Assembly: GCA_017436285.1 (NCBI GenBank)
Contig: JAFSDL010000052.1
Location: 1-57,759 of the forward strand
DNA: 57,759 bases
Origin: Clostridia bacterium
GTDB taxonomy: Bacteria > Bacillota > Clostridia > Oscillospirales > Acutalibacteraceae
Direction: 5' to 3'
The position numbers and the translations under genes are program-made. Positions 49,821 through 57,759 of the stretch are shown piece after piece. The notes under the pieces are model-generated. The model searched no databases. It saw only the letters and a list, made by a program, of their open reading frames with translations, and was not told the origin of the DNA. Within the stretch, counting starts at the first letter, position 1. Each line of letters begins with the position of its first letter.

Positions 49821-50150
49821 GTTTTAAAATCGTTTATTGTCCTCTCAACAACGAAGGGTAATCTTTACGTGGCTACCCACCACCATTCCGTTTAAACAAA
49901 AAGAATAATGAGCATATTCACACGGAATATACTCATCCGCAAAATATATTTCATTCAAGAATGGTCCCCCTCCCTATGCCTTCGGCACAGGGATGATAGG
50001 CTTCGCAACATTTTTTACAAAAACTTCTACGGCGCATTTTCGCGCCCCAAAACTTTCCATTTTCAACTTTCAACTTTCAACCACAACGGAACGGTCAAGA
50101 CCGTTCCCTACATTGCTAATTGCTATTTGCTGGCAACTGGCGACTGGTGA
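49821..50150. repeat. Non-coding, repeat-rich gap
   Basis: I see no credible gene in these 330 bases. They hold a hairpin ATATTC/GAATAT near 49914-49930, the 29 bp repeat unit at 50045-50073 that also occurs at 4451-4479, and the hairpin GGAACGGTC/GACCGTTCC at 50088-50107, related to 9212-9232. With the XRE remnant this looks like a graveyard of small elements. Confidence 0.6.
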
Positions 50151-50153
50151 CTA

Positions 50154-52703
50154 TCAGATGCTCGCCTCGTAGCCTTCATCAACAATAGCCTTAATTAAAA
50201 CATCATCTGCAACATCTTTTAAAAGAACTACTTTTGCGATATTTTCTTCGTGGCTTGCAGTTGCACTTTCAACACCGTCGATGGCAGTGAGAGCTTTAAC
50301 AACGTGAGCCTCGCAACGAGGGCACATCATACCCTCAACCTTGATAATTTTTTCCATAGCAGTATTTCCTTTCTCTTCCGTTTCGGTTATTTCTTCCGAA
50401 GCAGGTTTTTTATTTTCTTCTGTAATATATTTAGATTTGAAAAATCTTAATCTTAAAGCATTTGTTACAACACAAAGGGAGCTCATACTCATTGCCGCAG
50501 AGCCAATCATAGGTGTTAATCTGAGCGCAAATGCAGGGTAGAGCACACCTGCCGCAAGAGGAATTCCCAGAGCATTGTAGAAAAATGCCCAGAACAGATT
50601 CATTTTAATGTTCCGCATAACAGCCTTGCTTAATTCAACCGCCTTTGCACCATCCGAAAGGGAGCTTTTTATAAGCACAATATCTGCCGAGTCGATAGCA
50701 ATATCTGTGCCCGCACCTATTGCAATACCCACATCTGCTCTTGTGAGGGCAGGGGCATCGTTTATACCATCACCTATAAAGGCGATTTTTTCGCCTTTTT
50801 CCTGCAAGGAACGGATGATTCTCTCTTTATCGGTGGGCAAAAGCTCTGCGTATATTTCATCAATGCCTGCCATTTTTCCTATGAACTCTGCGGCGGATTT
50901 GTTATCACCCGTAAGCATAACTGTTTTTTTGCCAAGCTTTTTGAAGGAGTCAATGGCTTTTACGCTATCCTCACGGATTGTATCGGAAACCGCAATGATT
51001 CCAAGAATTTCATTCCCCTTGCAGAAAATCAAGGGCGTTTTGCCTTGTGAGGAAAATTCATCTATTTTGTTTTCAATACCCGAATAATCGATATTGTTTT
51101 CTTTTAAAAATCTGATGTTACCCGAAATATAAATTTCACCGTTTATTGTTCCGCTTATACCCTTACCCTCAAGGGCTTTAAAATCACTGACAAGGGGTAA
51201 AGTGAGACCGTCACCTTTTTTTCTTATAGCATTTGCAAGAGGGTGCTCACTGCCTTTTTCAAGGGCAGTGCAGATTGCAAGGAATTCATTTTCCGAAAGT
51301 GATTTATCATAAACAAAAATATCACTTACACTCATTTCACCACTTGTAACAGTGCCCGTTTTATCTAAAACGATTTTATCAACGCTTCCGAGGGCTTCGA
51401 GAGCCTCTGCAGATTTAATCAAAATTCCGTTTTCTGCTGCCTTTCCCGTGCCCGCCATAATGGCAACGGGAGTGGCAAGCCCCAAGGCGCAGGGACAGGA
51501 AATAACAAGAACGGTTATGGCAAAGGAAAGGGCATTTTCAAAATCCTTGCCGAGCAACAGCCACATAACAAAGGTTATTGCAGAAATACCCATTACAACG
51601 GGAACAAAAATACCGCTTACCTTATCTGCAAGTCGGGCAATCGGTGCTTTTGAAGAGCCTGCTTCATCCACAAGGCGAATTATTTGTGACAGGGTTGTGT
51701 TTTCGCCAACCCTTGTAGCCCTCATTGTGAATGTTCCGTTTTTGTTTAATGTGGCGGAAATTATTTCCTCACCGGTTACTTTCTCAACAGGAAGGCTTTC
51801 ACCTGTAACTGCAGATTGGTCAACAAATCCGTTTCCGTTTAAAACAATTCCGTCAACTGCAATTCTTTCGCCCGGGCGGATTATGAGGGTGTCGCCCTCT
51901 TTTATTTCTTCGGCATCAATTGTGATTTCATTACCGTTTCTTATAACATTTGCAGTTTTAGGTGAAAGGTCAACAAGCTTTTTCAAGGCGTCACTCGTTT
52001 TACCCTTTGAACGGGTTTCAAGGAATTTGCCCACAGTAACAAGTGTTAAAATCATAGCACTGGATTCGAAATAAAGCTCGTGGGAATAATGCTCTAAAAC
52101 CTCAAGATTTCCTCTCGGTGCGGCATAAGCCATCATAACTACCGCGAAAACACCATAAAGAAATGATGCGGAAGAGCCAAGGGCTACAAGTGAGTCCATA
52201 TTGGCAGCTCTTTTAACAAGCCCTTTAAAGCCCGAAATGAAGAACTTTTTATTTATTATCATTACAGGGATTACGAGAAGCATCTGAATAATTGCATTTA
52301 AAAGAGCGTTTTCTGTACCGTGAAGAAAATGGGGGAGAGGAAGACCTGCCATATGCCCCATAGCAATATACATAACAATAACGAGGAAAACTATCGAAGA
52401 AATAAGTCTCTTCTTCATAGAAGAAATATTATCTTCTTCAGTTTTTTTTCTTTCCTGCCATTCTGTTTTCAGGTGGCTTTTTTTATTTTCGCCGAAAATA
52501 CTTGCTCCGTAGCCGATATTGTTTACCGCATCTATAAAATCCTGCTCTGTAAGCTTTGCTTCGTCAAAGGCTACTGTCATTGTGCCGGAAAGCAGATTAA
52601 CATCCGCTTTTTCTGTTCCCTCGAGCTTCAGGGCAGCTTTGGTAACATTTGCCTGGCAGGCGGCACAGGTCATACCCGTAACATTGAATTTGCAGGTTTT
52701 CAT
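50154..52703 (-). CDS. copA: Copper-translocating P-type ATPase with HMA domains at both ends
   Basis: The 849-residue protein exports Cu+ across the membrane at the cost of ATP. Residues 1-65 are a heavy-metal-associated domain (GMTCAACQANV). The P1B core follows: TGESLPVEK (actuator), VISCPCALGLATPVAI (the CPC ion site), DKTGTVTSGEM (phosphorylated Asp), SEHPLA (HP motif) and MLTGDNKSAAEF with GDGINDAPAL. After the last helices and a linker (residues about 760-785) a second HMA domain is fused at the C-terminus (GMMCPRCEAHVVKALTAIDG). A C-terminal copy of the CopZ-like domain is unusual; most CopA have it only at the N-terminus. The gene is divergent from the NifU-like gene. Confidence 0.92.
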   Translation of the reverse strand: MKTCKFNVTGMTCAACQANVTKAALKLEGTEKADVNLLSGTMTVAFDEAKLTEQDFIDAVNNIGYGASIFGENKKSHLKTEWQERKKTEEDNISSMKKRLISSIVFLVIVMYIAMGHMAGLPLPHFLHGTENALLNAIIQMLLVIPVMIINKKFFISGFKGLVKRAANMDSLVALGSSASFLYGVFAVVMMAYAAPRGNLEVLEHYSHELYFESSAMILTLVTVGKFLETRSKGKTSDALKKLVDLSPKTANVIRNGNEITIDAEEIKEGDTLIIRPGERIAVDGIVLNGNGFVDQSAVTGESLPVEKVTGEEIISATLNKNGTFTMRATRVGENTTLSQIIRLVDEAGSSKAPIARLADKVSGIFVPVVMGISAITFVMWLLLGKDFENALSFAITVLVISCPCALGLATPVAIMAGTGKAAENGILIKSAEALEALGSVDKIVLDKTGTVTSGEMSVSDIFVYDKSLSENEFLAICTALEKGSEHPLANAIRKKGDGLTLPLVSDFKALEGKGISGTINGEIYISGNIRFLKENNIDYSGIENKIDEFSSQGKTPLIFCKGNEILGIIAVSDTIREDSVKAIDSFKKLGKKTVMLTGDNKSAAEFIGKMAGIDEIYAELLPTDKERIIRSLQEKGEKIAFIGDGINDAPALTRADVGIAIGAGTDIAIDSADIVLIKSSLSDGAKAVELSKAVMRNIKMNLFWAFFYNALGIPLAAGVLYPAFALRLTPMIGSAAMSMSSLCVVTNALRLRFFKSKYITEENKKPASEEITETEEKGNTAMEKIIKVEGMMCPRCEAHVVKALTAIDGVESATASHEENIAKVVLLKDVADDVLIKAIVDEGYEASI

Positions 52704-52773
52704 TATATCACCTCAATACTTGAAAATCATTTCTTATATTATATTACCAAAAACAAATTAAATCAATTTATAA

Positions 52774-52802
52774 TTGACAAAATATTCAGATGTGTGTTAC
52801 GA
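52774..52802 (+). promoter_or_regulatory. Candidate promoter of the NifU-like/mannosidase pair
   Basis: TTGACA (52774-52779) is consensus; the -10 TTACGA at a spacing of 17 bp is weak. Confidence 0.45.
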
Positions 52803-52829
52803 TTTTTCCATAATGAAAGAGGCGATTCT

Positions 52830-53063
52830 ATGGAAAAATATATAAATGAGGTTCTTGCCCCAAAGCTTCAGGGTGACGGTGGTTGGGTTGAATTTGTTTC
52901 TCTGAACGAGGGGGAATTAACCCTGCGGTTCAGAGGGGAATGCTCAAAATGCCTGATTCTTCACCGTTGCACAGAATGGATTGAGCAGGAAATTAAAAGA
53001 GATTTGAAAAAGAATGTTAAGGTTGTTGCAATACGGAAAAGACCTTACTTCCAGGATGTTTGA
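52830..53063 (+). CDS. NifU C-terminal-domain-like protein
   Basis: The 77-residue protein resembles the NifU/NFU C-terminal domain, which carries transient Fe-S clusters. APKLQGDGGWVEFV and LRFRGECSKCLILHRCTEWI match the family's DGGxxEL and CxxC blocks. A third Cys follows five residues on. I start it at ATG 52830, behind AAAGAGG; the longer open frame through 52320 runs across copA on the other strand. It is followed after 8 bases by the mannosidase gene, an odd neighbour. Confidence 0.7.
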   Translation: MEKYINEVLAPKLQGDGGWVEFVSLNEGELTLRFRGECSKCLILHRCTEWIEQEIKRDLKKNVKVVAIRKRPYFQDV

Positions 53064-53071
53064 GGTAGATT

Positions 53072-55996
53072 ATGGCACATATAAAGGTTGAAAGACGCTC
53101 AATGCGACCTGAAGAGTGGACAGATTTGCGCTTCGGTTGGCTTAAGCGTTATATATATAATGAAAAATGGGAAATAGAAAATCTTCAAATCCGTGATGCC
53201 CGTCAGGTTAAGGAAATGGAATTTGAATACTATTCCGAGGATTATCGCCCTCTTAAAAAGGGTGATATGTATTTCACTCCTGACGGAACTGCATTTATAA
53301 AAGCAGATGTTAATATTCCCGATAATTTAAAGGGTAAGGAGCTGTGGTTTTCCCTTAAAACTGCGGCGGAAATCTGTGTTAAGGTAAACGGAAAATATAT
53401 TGGCGGTGTTGACCCCAACAGAGAAAGAATGCTCCTTTCTCCCTATGTTGATGTGAATTCAACCCTTCATTTTGATATGATGGGCTATAACCGCAGTAAG
53501 CCCGATGATGAACGGAATCCCGAAAGCCTTTCGGTGCGTGGCTGTCGTCAGATTTTTGAGGGCGCATATATCTGCACAATCAATGAGGCTGTGCAAAGCC
53601 TTGTTTATGATTTTGAGCTTCTTCTTGATATTGCAAAAAGTGACCTCTTTAATGAGGATTACAGAGCCTTTTTGAACCGCGAGCTTAACAATGCTATGAA
53701 CTGCATTGATTTTGACGGTGATGAATTAACAGGCGTAAAAGAAGCAAAACAGTATCTTGAAGAGGTGGTTTTCAGTAACGATACATATAAGGGTACGGGC
53801 GATGTTGCTCTTGTGGCACATTCTCACCTTGATATTGCATATTATTGGCGCAGAATTCACGCGGTACAGAAAAATCTGAGAACTGTTCTTATTCAGCTTC
53901 GTCTTATGGACAGATACCCTCATTTCAAATATGCCCACACCCAACCCTATACCTACGAAACTCTCGAAAAATATTACCCCGATGTTTTCGAGGAATTAAA
54001 GGAAAAGGTTAAAAACGGACAATTTGAGCCTGTTGGTGCTATGTATGTTGAGCCCGACTGCAATGTGCCCAATGCAGAAAGCCTTATAAGGCAATGCCTT
54101 TACGGACAGAAGACCTATGAGAGAATGTTCGGTAAGCGTGTTAATAATGCGTGGCTTCCCGATGTTTTCGGCAACAGCTGGATTCTTCCGCAGATTCTCA
54201 AAAAGAGTGGTGTTGACTATTTTGTTTCCAATAAGATGTCCACCTGGAACGACACTAACCGCTTCCCTCACAATAATTTTATATGGCGGGGTATTGATGG
54301 CAGCGATGTTTATGCCTGCGTTCCGCCCACTCATTTCATAACCTGGAATATGCCAAGTCAGATTCAGGCAAACTGGGAGGCATATATTGATAAGGACCAA
54401 GGGGGACAAACCCTTAATATGTTCGGCTATGGTGACGGTGGCTCAGGCTGTACGGAAGAAATGCTTGAAATGATGAATCGTTTTGAAAAGCTTTCCGTTA
54501 TGCCGAAATGCACCCACACAAGCGGTGCAGAGTTCCTTGAAAAGAACTTGAAGAATAATAAAAAGCTTCAGGTGTGGGACGGGGAATTGTACCTTGAAAT
54601 GCACAGGGGCACCTTTACCACAAAAAGCTATATAAAAAGAGCAAATCGCAGACTTGAAGAAAAATTCAGGACTGCAGAAATGCTTACTGTAGTGCGTGGT
54701 GAAGATAAAAAAGAGGAAATCACAGAGCTTTATAAAAAATTCCTTATAAATCAGTTCCACGATATTCTTCCCGGCTCCCATATTCACCCCGTTTACCTTG
54801 ATGCTATGGCGGATTATGAGGAAATTGAGAATGCACTTGATAAGATTATCGGTAGTGGCAGTAAATATTTCAATACTCTCAATTTCAGGCGTGATGCTCT
54901 TACCTTTGTTGAAAACAAAAAGGGTACTGCAACCCGCTATGGTAAAAAGGGTAATTGGTTGCTTCCCGATATGCCTGCACTTTCTTCTGCTAATCTCAGA
55001 AAATCGGGCTTCTCGGGTAATTGGTTTACAGTCAACAATAACAAGGTAGAAACACCCTTTTACACAATTGTTTTTAATAATGACGGTTCATTTGCTTCTC
55101 TTTACGATAAAGAGCTGTCAAGAGAGTGGGTCAAGGGTGATTTCAACAAGCTGAAAATTTATGTTGATTGCCCCGGTAACTATGATGCCTGGGATATTCT
55201 TCCCAATTACCGCGAAAAAGAAATTACTGTTAATGTGGTTTCACCCGTTTCTCTTGTTGAAGGTGATGGGGAAAGTGCAACCTTTGGTGTGACTCTCGGC
55301 ACAGAAAAATCCACCTGGGAAATGAAAATAAGATTTTTCAGAAGAGGTCGCGGAATTGAGGTTGAAAATAATGTGAATTGGAATGAAAAGCATAAGCTTG
55401 CAAAAGCCGAATTCAATTGCAACATTCTCACAAGAAAAGCCCTTTGTGATACCTCTGCAGGCTTTATTGAAAGAGAAACTCACCGCAACACAACCTGGCA
55501 ACAGGCTCGTTTTGAAACTTGCCACCATAAATGGTGCGATATGTCTGAATCAGGCGGTGGTATTGCTCTTATTAATGACGGTAAATATGGCGTGGGCTTC
55601 CTTGATAATTCAATGAGCCTTTCTCTTCTTCGTGCAACAGAACGCCCTGATGTAACATCAGATATAGGGGAGCATAGCTTCTGCTATATGCTTGTGCCCC
55701 ACGAAAATGATGCGGTAAACGCAGGAATAAACAGGCTTGCCTTGCAGTATAATACCCCTCTTGTTAAAGCGGATTGTGAATGGAAGCTACCAACATTTGA
55801 GCCTTTATATTTGCAAGCAATTAAAAAGAGTGAAGATGGCAAAATGACTGTTATCAGGCTCTGCGAGCAGGATGGCAAACGAGGAAAAATTAAGCTTGCG
55901 GAAAAGGTGAAGCTTCTCAATATGCTTGAGGATGTTGAGGGCGAAGCAGATACAATTGAATACAAGCCATTTGAGATAATAACAATTGGCATTTAG
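53072..55996 (+). CDS. Alpha-mannosidase, glycoside hydrolase family 38
   Basis: The 974-residue protein has the GH38 layout. An N-terminal beta domain covers residues 1-240. The catalytic domain opens with VALVAHSHLDIAYYWRR, which has the His and Asp zinc ligands. GAMYVEPDCNVPNAESLIRQ and LPDVFGNSWILPQILKK follow (the Asp in PDVFG is the expected nucleophile). QFHDILPGSHIHPVYLDAM closes the metal site. The large C-terminal beta-sandwich region completes the normal length. There is no signal peptide, so it acts on internalised mannosides. A terminator follows at 55998-56039. Confidence 0.9.
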   Translation: MAHIKVERRSMRPEEWTDLRFGWLKRYIYNEKWEIENLQIRDARQVKEMEFEYYSEDYRPLKKGDMYFTPDGTAFIKADVNIPDNLKGKELWFSLKTAAEICVKVNGKYIGGVDPNRERMLLSPYVDVNSTLHFDMMGYNRSKPDDERNPESLSVRGCRQIFEGAYICTINEAVQSLVYDFELLLDIAKSDLFNEDYRAFLNRELNNAMNCIDFDGDELTGVKEAKQYLEEVVFSNDTYKGTGDVALVAHSHLDIAYYWRRIHAVQKNLRTVLIQLRLMDRYPHFKYAHTQPYTYETLEKYYPDVFEELKEKVKNGQFEPVGAMYVEPDCNVPNAESLIRQCLYGQKTYERMFGKRVNNAWLPDVFGNSWILPQILKKSGVDYFVSNKMSTWNDTNRFPHNNFIWRGIDGSDVYACVPPTHFITWNMPSQIQANWEAYIDKDQGGQTLNMFGYGDGGSGCTEEMLEMMNRFEKLSVMPKCTHTSGAEFLEKNLKNNKKLQVWDGELYLEMHRGTFTTKSYIKRANRRLEEKFRTAEMLTVVRGEDKKEEITELYKKFLINQFHDILPGSHIHPVYLDAMADYEEIENALDKIIGSGSKYFNTLNFRRDALTFVENKKGTATRYGKKGNWLLPDMPALSSANLRKSGFSGNWFTVNNNKVETPFYTIVFNNDGSFASLYDKELSREWVKGDFNKLKIYVDCPGNYDAWDILPNYREKEITVNVVSPVSLVEGDGESATFGVTLGTEKSTWEMKIRFFRRGRGIEVENNVNWNEKHKLAKAEFNCNILTRKALCDTSAGFIERETHRNTTWQQARFETCHHKWCDMSESGGGIALINDGKYGVGFLDNSMSLSLLRATERPDVTSDIGEHSFCYMLVPHENDAVNAGINRLALQYNTPLVKADCEWKLPTFEPLYLQAIKKSEDGKMTVIRLCEQDGKRGKIKLAEKVKLLNMLEDVEGEADTIEYKPFEIITIGI

Positions 55997-55997
55997 T

Positions 55998-56039
55998 AAA
56001 AAGAACGAGTCAGATCTGATGATTTGATTCGTTCTTTTT
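55998..56039 (+). terminator. Terminator of the mannosidase gene
   Basis: AAAAAGAACGA pairs with TCGTTCTTTTT, with an inner TCAGATC/GATTTGA stem. Confidence 0.8.
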
Positions 56040-56088
56040 CACATTCTGCTGATTTAAGAATAATATATACCGAGAGGATTGATTATTA

Positions 56089-56943
56089 ATGAAAGAAAAT
56101 ACTTTTTTAATTTTAGGTGGAGATAACCGTTCCTTGTATCTGGGAGAATTTCTTGAAAATCAGGGCTACAAGGTTTGTTATTATGCCTTTAATCATACAG
56201 AGTGCTACAATAGCTTGGAGGAGGCTATGAATGCCTCTGATATAATTATTCTGCCTTTGCCCTTTACACGAGACAGGCTGACTCTTAATACCCCCTTGTT
56301 TGATGACAAGGTTCTGATTTCCGATGTTATAGCCTTGCTTTCTTCCAAAAAAATGGTTTTCGGCGGTCAGCTGCCAAAAAGCTTTTGTGAGGAATCTGAG
56401 GCAAGGGGCTGTGTATATTGTGATTATTTTCTTCTTCCTGAATTGGCAATATATAATGCAGTGCCCACTGCAGAGGGTGTGGTTCAGGTGCTTATAGAAG
56501 AGCTCCCCATAACCATTCACGGAATGAAATGTGCAGTTCTGGGCTATGGCAGGGTCGGTAAAATTCTTGCAGATACCCTGCACTCCTTAGGTGCAGAGGT
56601 AACTGTTTTTGCAAGAAGGGAAAGTGCCTTTGCAGAGATTCACGCTTCTTCTATGAATTATAAGCATTTTGATGACTTGAAAACAGAATACGCTGATTTT
56701 GACGCAGTTATAAACACTGTACCTACAAGGGTTTTAGGTGAGGCACAGCTTTCAAAGCTCAATAGCGAATGTGTTTTGGTTGAGGTGGCATCCGCACCAT
56801 TTGGTATTGATTTTCAAGTGGCAAAGGAAAGGGCGTTCAAGGTAATCAAGGCGGGCTCGCTTCCGGGTAAGGTTGCACCCAAAACTGCAGGAGAAATAAT
56901 CGGTCGCTCAATACTTCCTATGATAAAGGAGGAGAAAATGTGA
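56089..56943 (+). CDS. dpaA: Dipicolinate synthase subunit A
   Basis: DpaA with DpaB turns dihydroxytetrahydrodipicolinate into dipicolinic acid, which fills the spore core; both act in the mother cell during sporulation. The 284-residue protein has FLILGGDNRSLYLGEFLENQ at the N-terminus and a NAD(P)-binding loop CAVLGYGRVGKILADTLHSL at about residue 145. SLPGKVAPKTAGEIIG near the C-terminus is typical of the family. The start is ATG 56089; AGAGGATTG lies a little upstream. It overlaps dpaB by 4 bases. No vegetative promoter is evident, consistent with sporulation-sigma control. Confidence 0.92.
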   Translation: MKENTFLILGGDNRSLYLGEFLENQGYKVCYYAFNHTECYNSLEEAMNASDIIILPLPFTRDRLTLNTPLFDDKVLISDVIALLSSKKMVFGGQLPKSFCEESEARGCVYCDYFLLPELAIYNAVPTAEGVVQVLIEELPITIHGMKCAVLGYGRVGKILADTLHSLGAEVTVFARRESAFAEIHASSMNYKHFDDLKTEYADFDAVINTVPTRVLGEAQLSKLNSECVLVEVASAPFGIDFQVAKERAFKVIKAGSLPGKVAPKTAGEIIGRSILPMIKEEKM

Positions 56944-57515
56944 CAAAAATCGGTTTTGCTGTTTGCGGTTCCTTTTGTACATTTAAAGCAGTTTTTGAGG
57001 AAATAAAAAAGCTGAAAAATTCGGGCTATGAAATAATCCCCATAATGTCGGAGAATTCTTATAGCTTTGATACCCGTTTCGGTGATGCGGCACATTGGAG
57101 AGAGCAGTTCAGAACCATAACAGGTAAAGCTATTATTCATACAATTCCTCAGGCTGAGCCCATAGGGCCGAAGAAAATGCTGGATGCCCTTATAATTGCA
57201 CCCTGCACGGGAAACACTCTTGCAAAGCTTTCAAGCGGTGTGGCAGATACCTGTGTAACCCTTGCGGCAAAGGCTCATCTGAGAAACGGAAGACCGCTAA
57301 TAATTGCACCGTCAACAAATGATGCTCTGAGCAATGCAGGTAAGAATATCGGGGCACTTCTGAATTATAAAAATATTTATTTTGTACCCTTCGGTCAGGA
57401 TAGCTTTCAGAATAAGCCTACCTCAATGGTAGCAGATTTTTCCCGTATAGCAGAAGCGCTTGAGTGCGCGTTGAAGGGTGAACAGCTACAGCCTGTTATA
57501 ATTGAGCCGAAATAA
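56940..57515 (+). CDS. dpaB: Dipicolinate synthase subunit B
   Basis: The 191-residue flavoprotein-fold subunit (Dfp/UbiX-like) begins TKIGFAVCGSFCTFKAVFEE and contains ALIIAPCTGNTLAKLSSGVA and RPLIIAPSTNDAL, all typical of SpoVFB. It starts at GTG 56940 within the end of dpaA, behind a perfect AAAGGAGGAG site, so translation is coupled. Element A, copy 2, begins 6 bases after its stop codon and may terminate the operon. Together the pair supports an endospore-forming host. Confidence 0.93.
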   Translation: MTKIGFAVCGSFCTFKAVFEEIKKLKNSGYEIIPIMSENSYSFDTRFGDAAHWREQFRTITGKAIIHTIPQAEPIGPKKMLDALIIAPCTGNTLAKLSSGVADTCVTLAAKAHLRNGRPLIIAPSTNDALSNAGKNIGALLNYKNIYFVPFGQDSFQNKPTSMVADFSRIAEALECALKGEQLQPVIIEPK

Positions 57516-57520
57516 AAATT

Positions 57521-57759
57521 GGGGATGTAAAAAAAGCGCAGACCGCAAAAAACCATATATACCAAGGGGTTCCTACAGTAAAAAAGCTGTAAGAACCCCA
57601 TAAACATATTCAAAACTCAAAAACAAGAAAAATTAATGTTTTATGCTACGAACAAACCTCGCCACTCGACGTACCTTTGTACGCCTTCGGGCAAATCCCG
57701 ATAAGCCTGAAGCCTTATCGGGACTCGGTTTGTCCGTTCTGCATCTTTTTTTCCTATCC
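57521..57759 (-). repeat. About 240 bp interspersed element A, copy 2 (cut by window end)
   Basis: It is the inverted copy of 1042-1283, differing at a handful of positions, for example within the poly-T stretch of the loop at 57580-57590. The inner hairpin GGGGTTCCTACAG/CTGTAAGAACCCC (about 57569-57600) and the GTACCTTTGTACG palindrome are kept. The compensated stem GATAAGCCTGAAGCCTTATC is perfect here but carries one change in copy 1. It directly follows dpaB. Confidence 0.8.

Noticed and set aside
52320-52829. Long upstream extension of the NifU-like frame
   Set aside because: It runs antisense through the 5' half of copA and across the divergent promoter region; the ATG at 52830 has a good ribosome binding site.

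Overview
The window looks like chromosomal DNA from a low-GC, anaerobic, spore-forming member of the Clostridia, probably an Oscillospirales/Ruminococcaceae-type gut bacterium. The reasons are an electron-bifurcating-type [FeFe] hydrogenase operon, dipicolinate synthase genes (spore core), a T-box in front of thrS, strong GGAGG-type ribosome binding sites with several TTG/GTG starts, and secreted cohesin-like/FN3 repeat proteins. The taxonomic placement is inference; there is no 16S gene in the window.

Layout. 1-4.3 kb: 3' end of a wall/membrane surface protein, a YfcC-type transporter, a PP2C phosphatase and trmB. 4.5-4.7 kb: a solitary 5S rRNA gene with its own promoter. 4.9-9.5 kb: FGGY sugar kinase, mgsA, hisS, a cyclase-family hydrolase and rqcP. 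9.7-10.9 kb: a metallophosphoesterase. 11.2-19.9 kb: three tandem secreted proteins, each a signal peptide, a cohesin-like domain and 5, 10 or 11 FN3 repeats. 20.3-23.9 kb: a two-gene ABC exporter. 23.9-28.6 kb (minus strand): a GPH-type transporter behind a hydrogenase-associated regulatory set (two DRTGG proteins, an anti-sigma-like ATPase, a sensory-type [FeFe] hydrogenase, a PHP phosphoesterase). 28.9-34.2 kb (plus strand): HydC, an ATPase, a ferredoxin-like protein, HydB and HydA. 34.4-39.2 kb: Fic, dcd, a VanY-like peptidase, trmO, a FliB-like protein and ybaK. 39.6-43.8 kb (minus): a HAD nucleotidase, glycerate kinase, an Mrp ATPase and a secreted PHP protein. 44.1-49.1 kb: rpmH-rnpA-yidD-yidC-jag, then T-box and thrS. 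50.2-57.5 kb: copper ATPase, a NifU-like protein, a GH38 mannosidase and dpaA-dpaB.

The most unusual signal is a pair of about 310-370 bp loci, at 39.2-39.5 and 49.2-49.6 kb, that longer-ORF annotation would miss. Each encodes a nearly identical 21-residue hydrophobic peptide behind a highly conserved structured leader. Each also has a convergent promoter (spacing exactly 17; TTGACA/TATAAT in copy 2) that would make an antisense RNA of about 95 nt ending in a shared bidirectional terminator. This is the architecture of a type I toxin-antitoxin locus of the Fst/par kind, with a much shorter peptide that I do not recognise.

The window also carries several non-autonomous, palindromic or terminal-inverted-repeat elements. 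A roughly 240 bp element lies at both ends of the window in inverted orientation. A 225 bp element appears to split the terminator behind the FN3 genes. A 274 bp element sits inside the hydrogenase operon and supplies the stop codon of the gene before it. A 106 bp palindrome shares its core with the 240 bp element.
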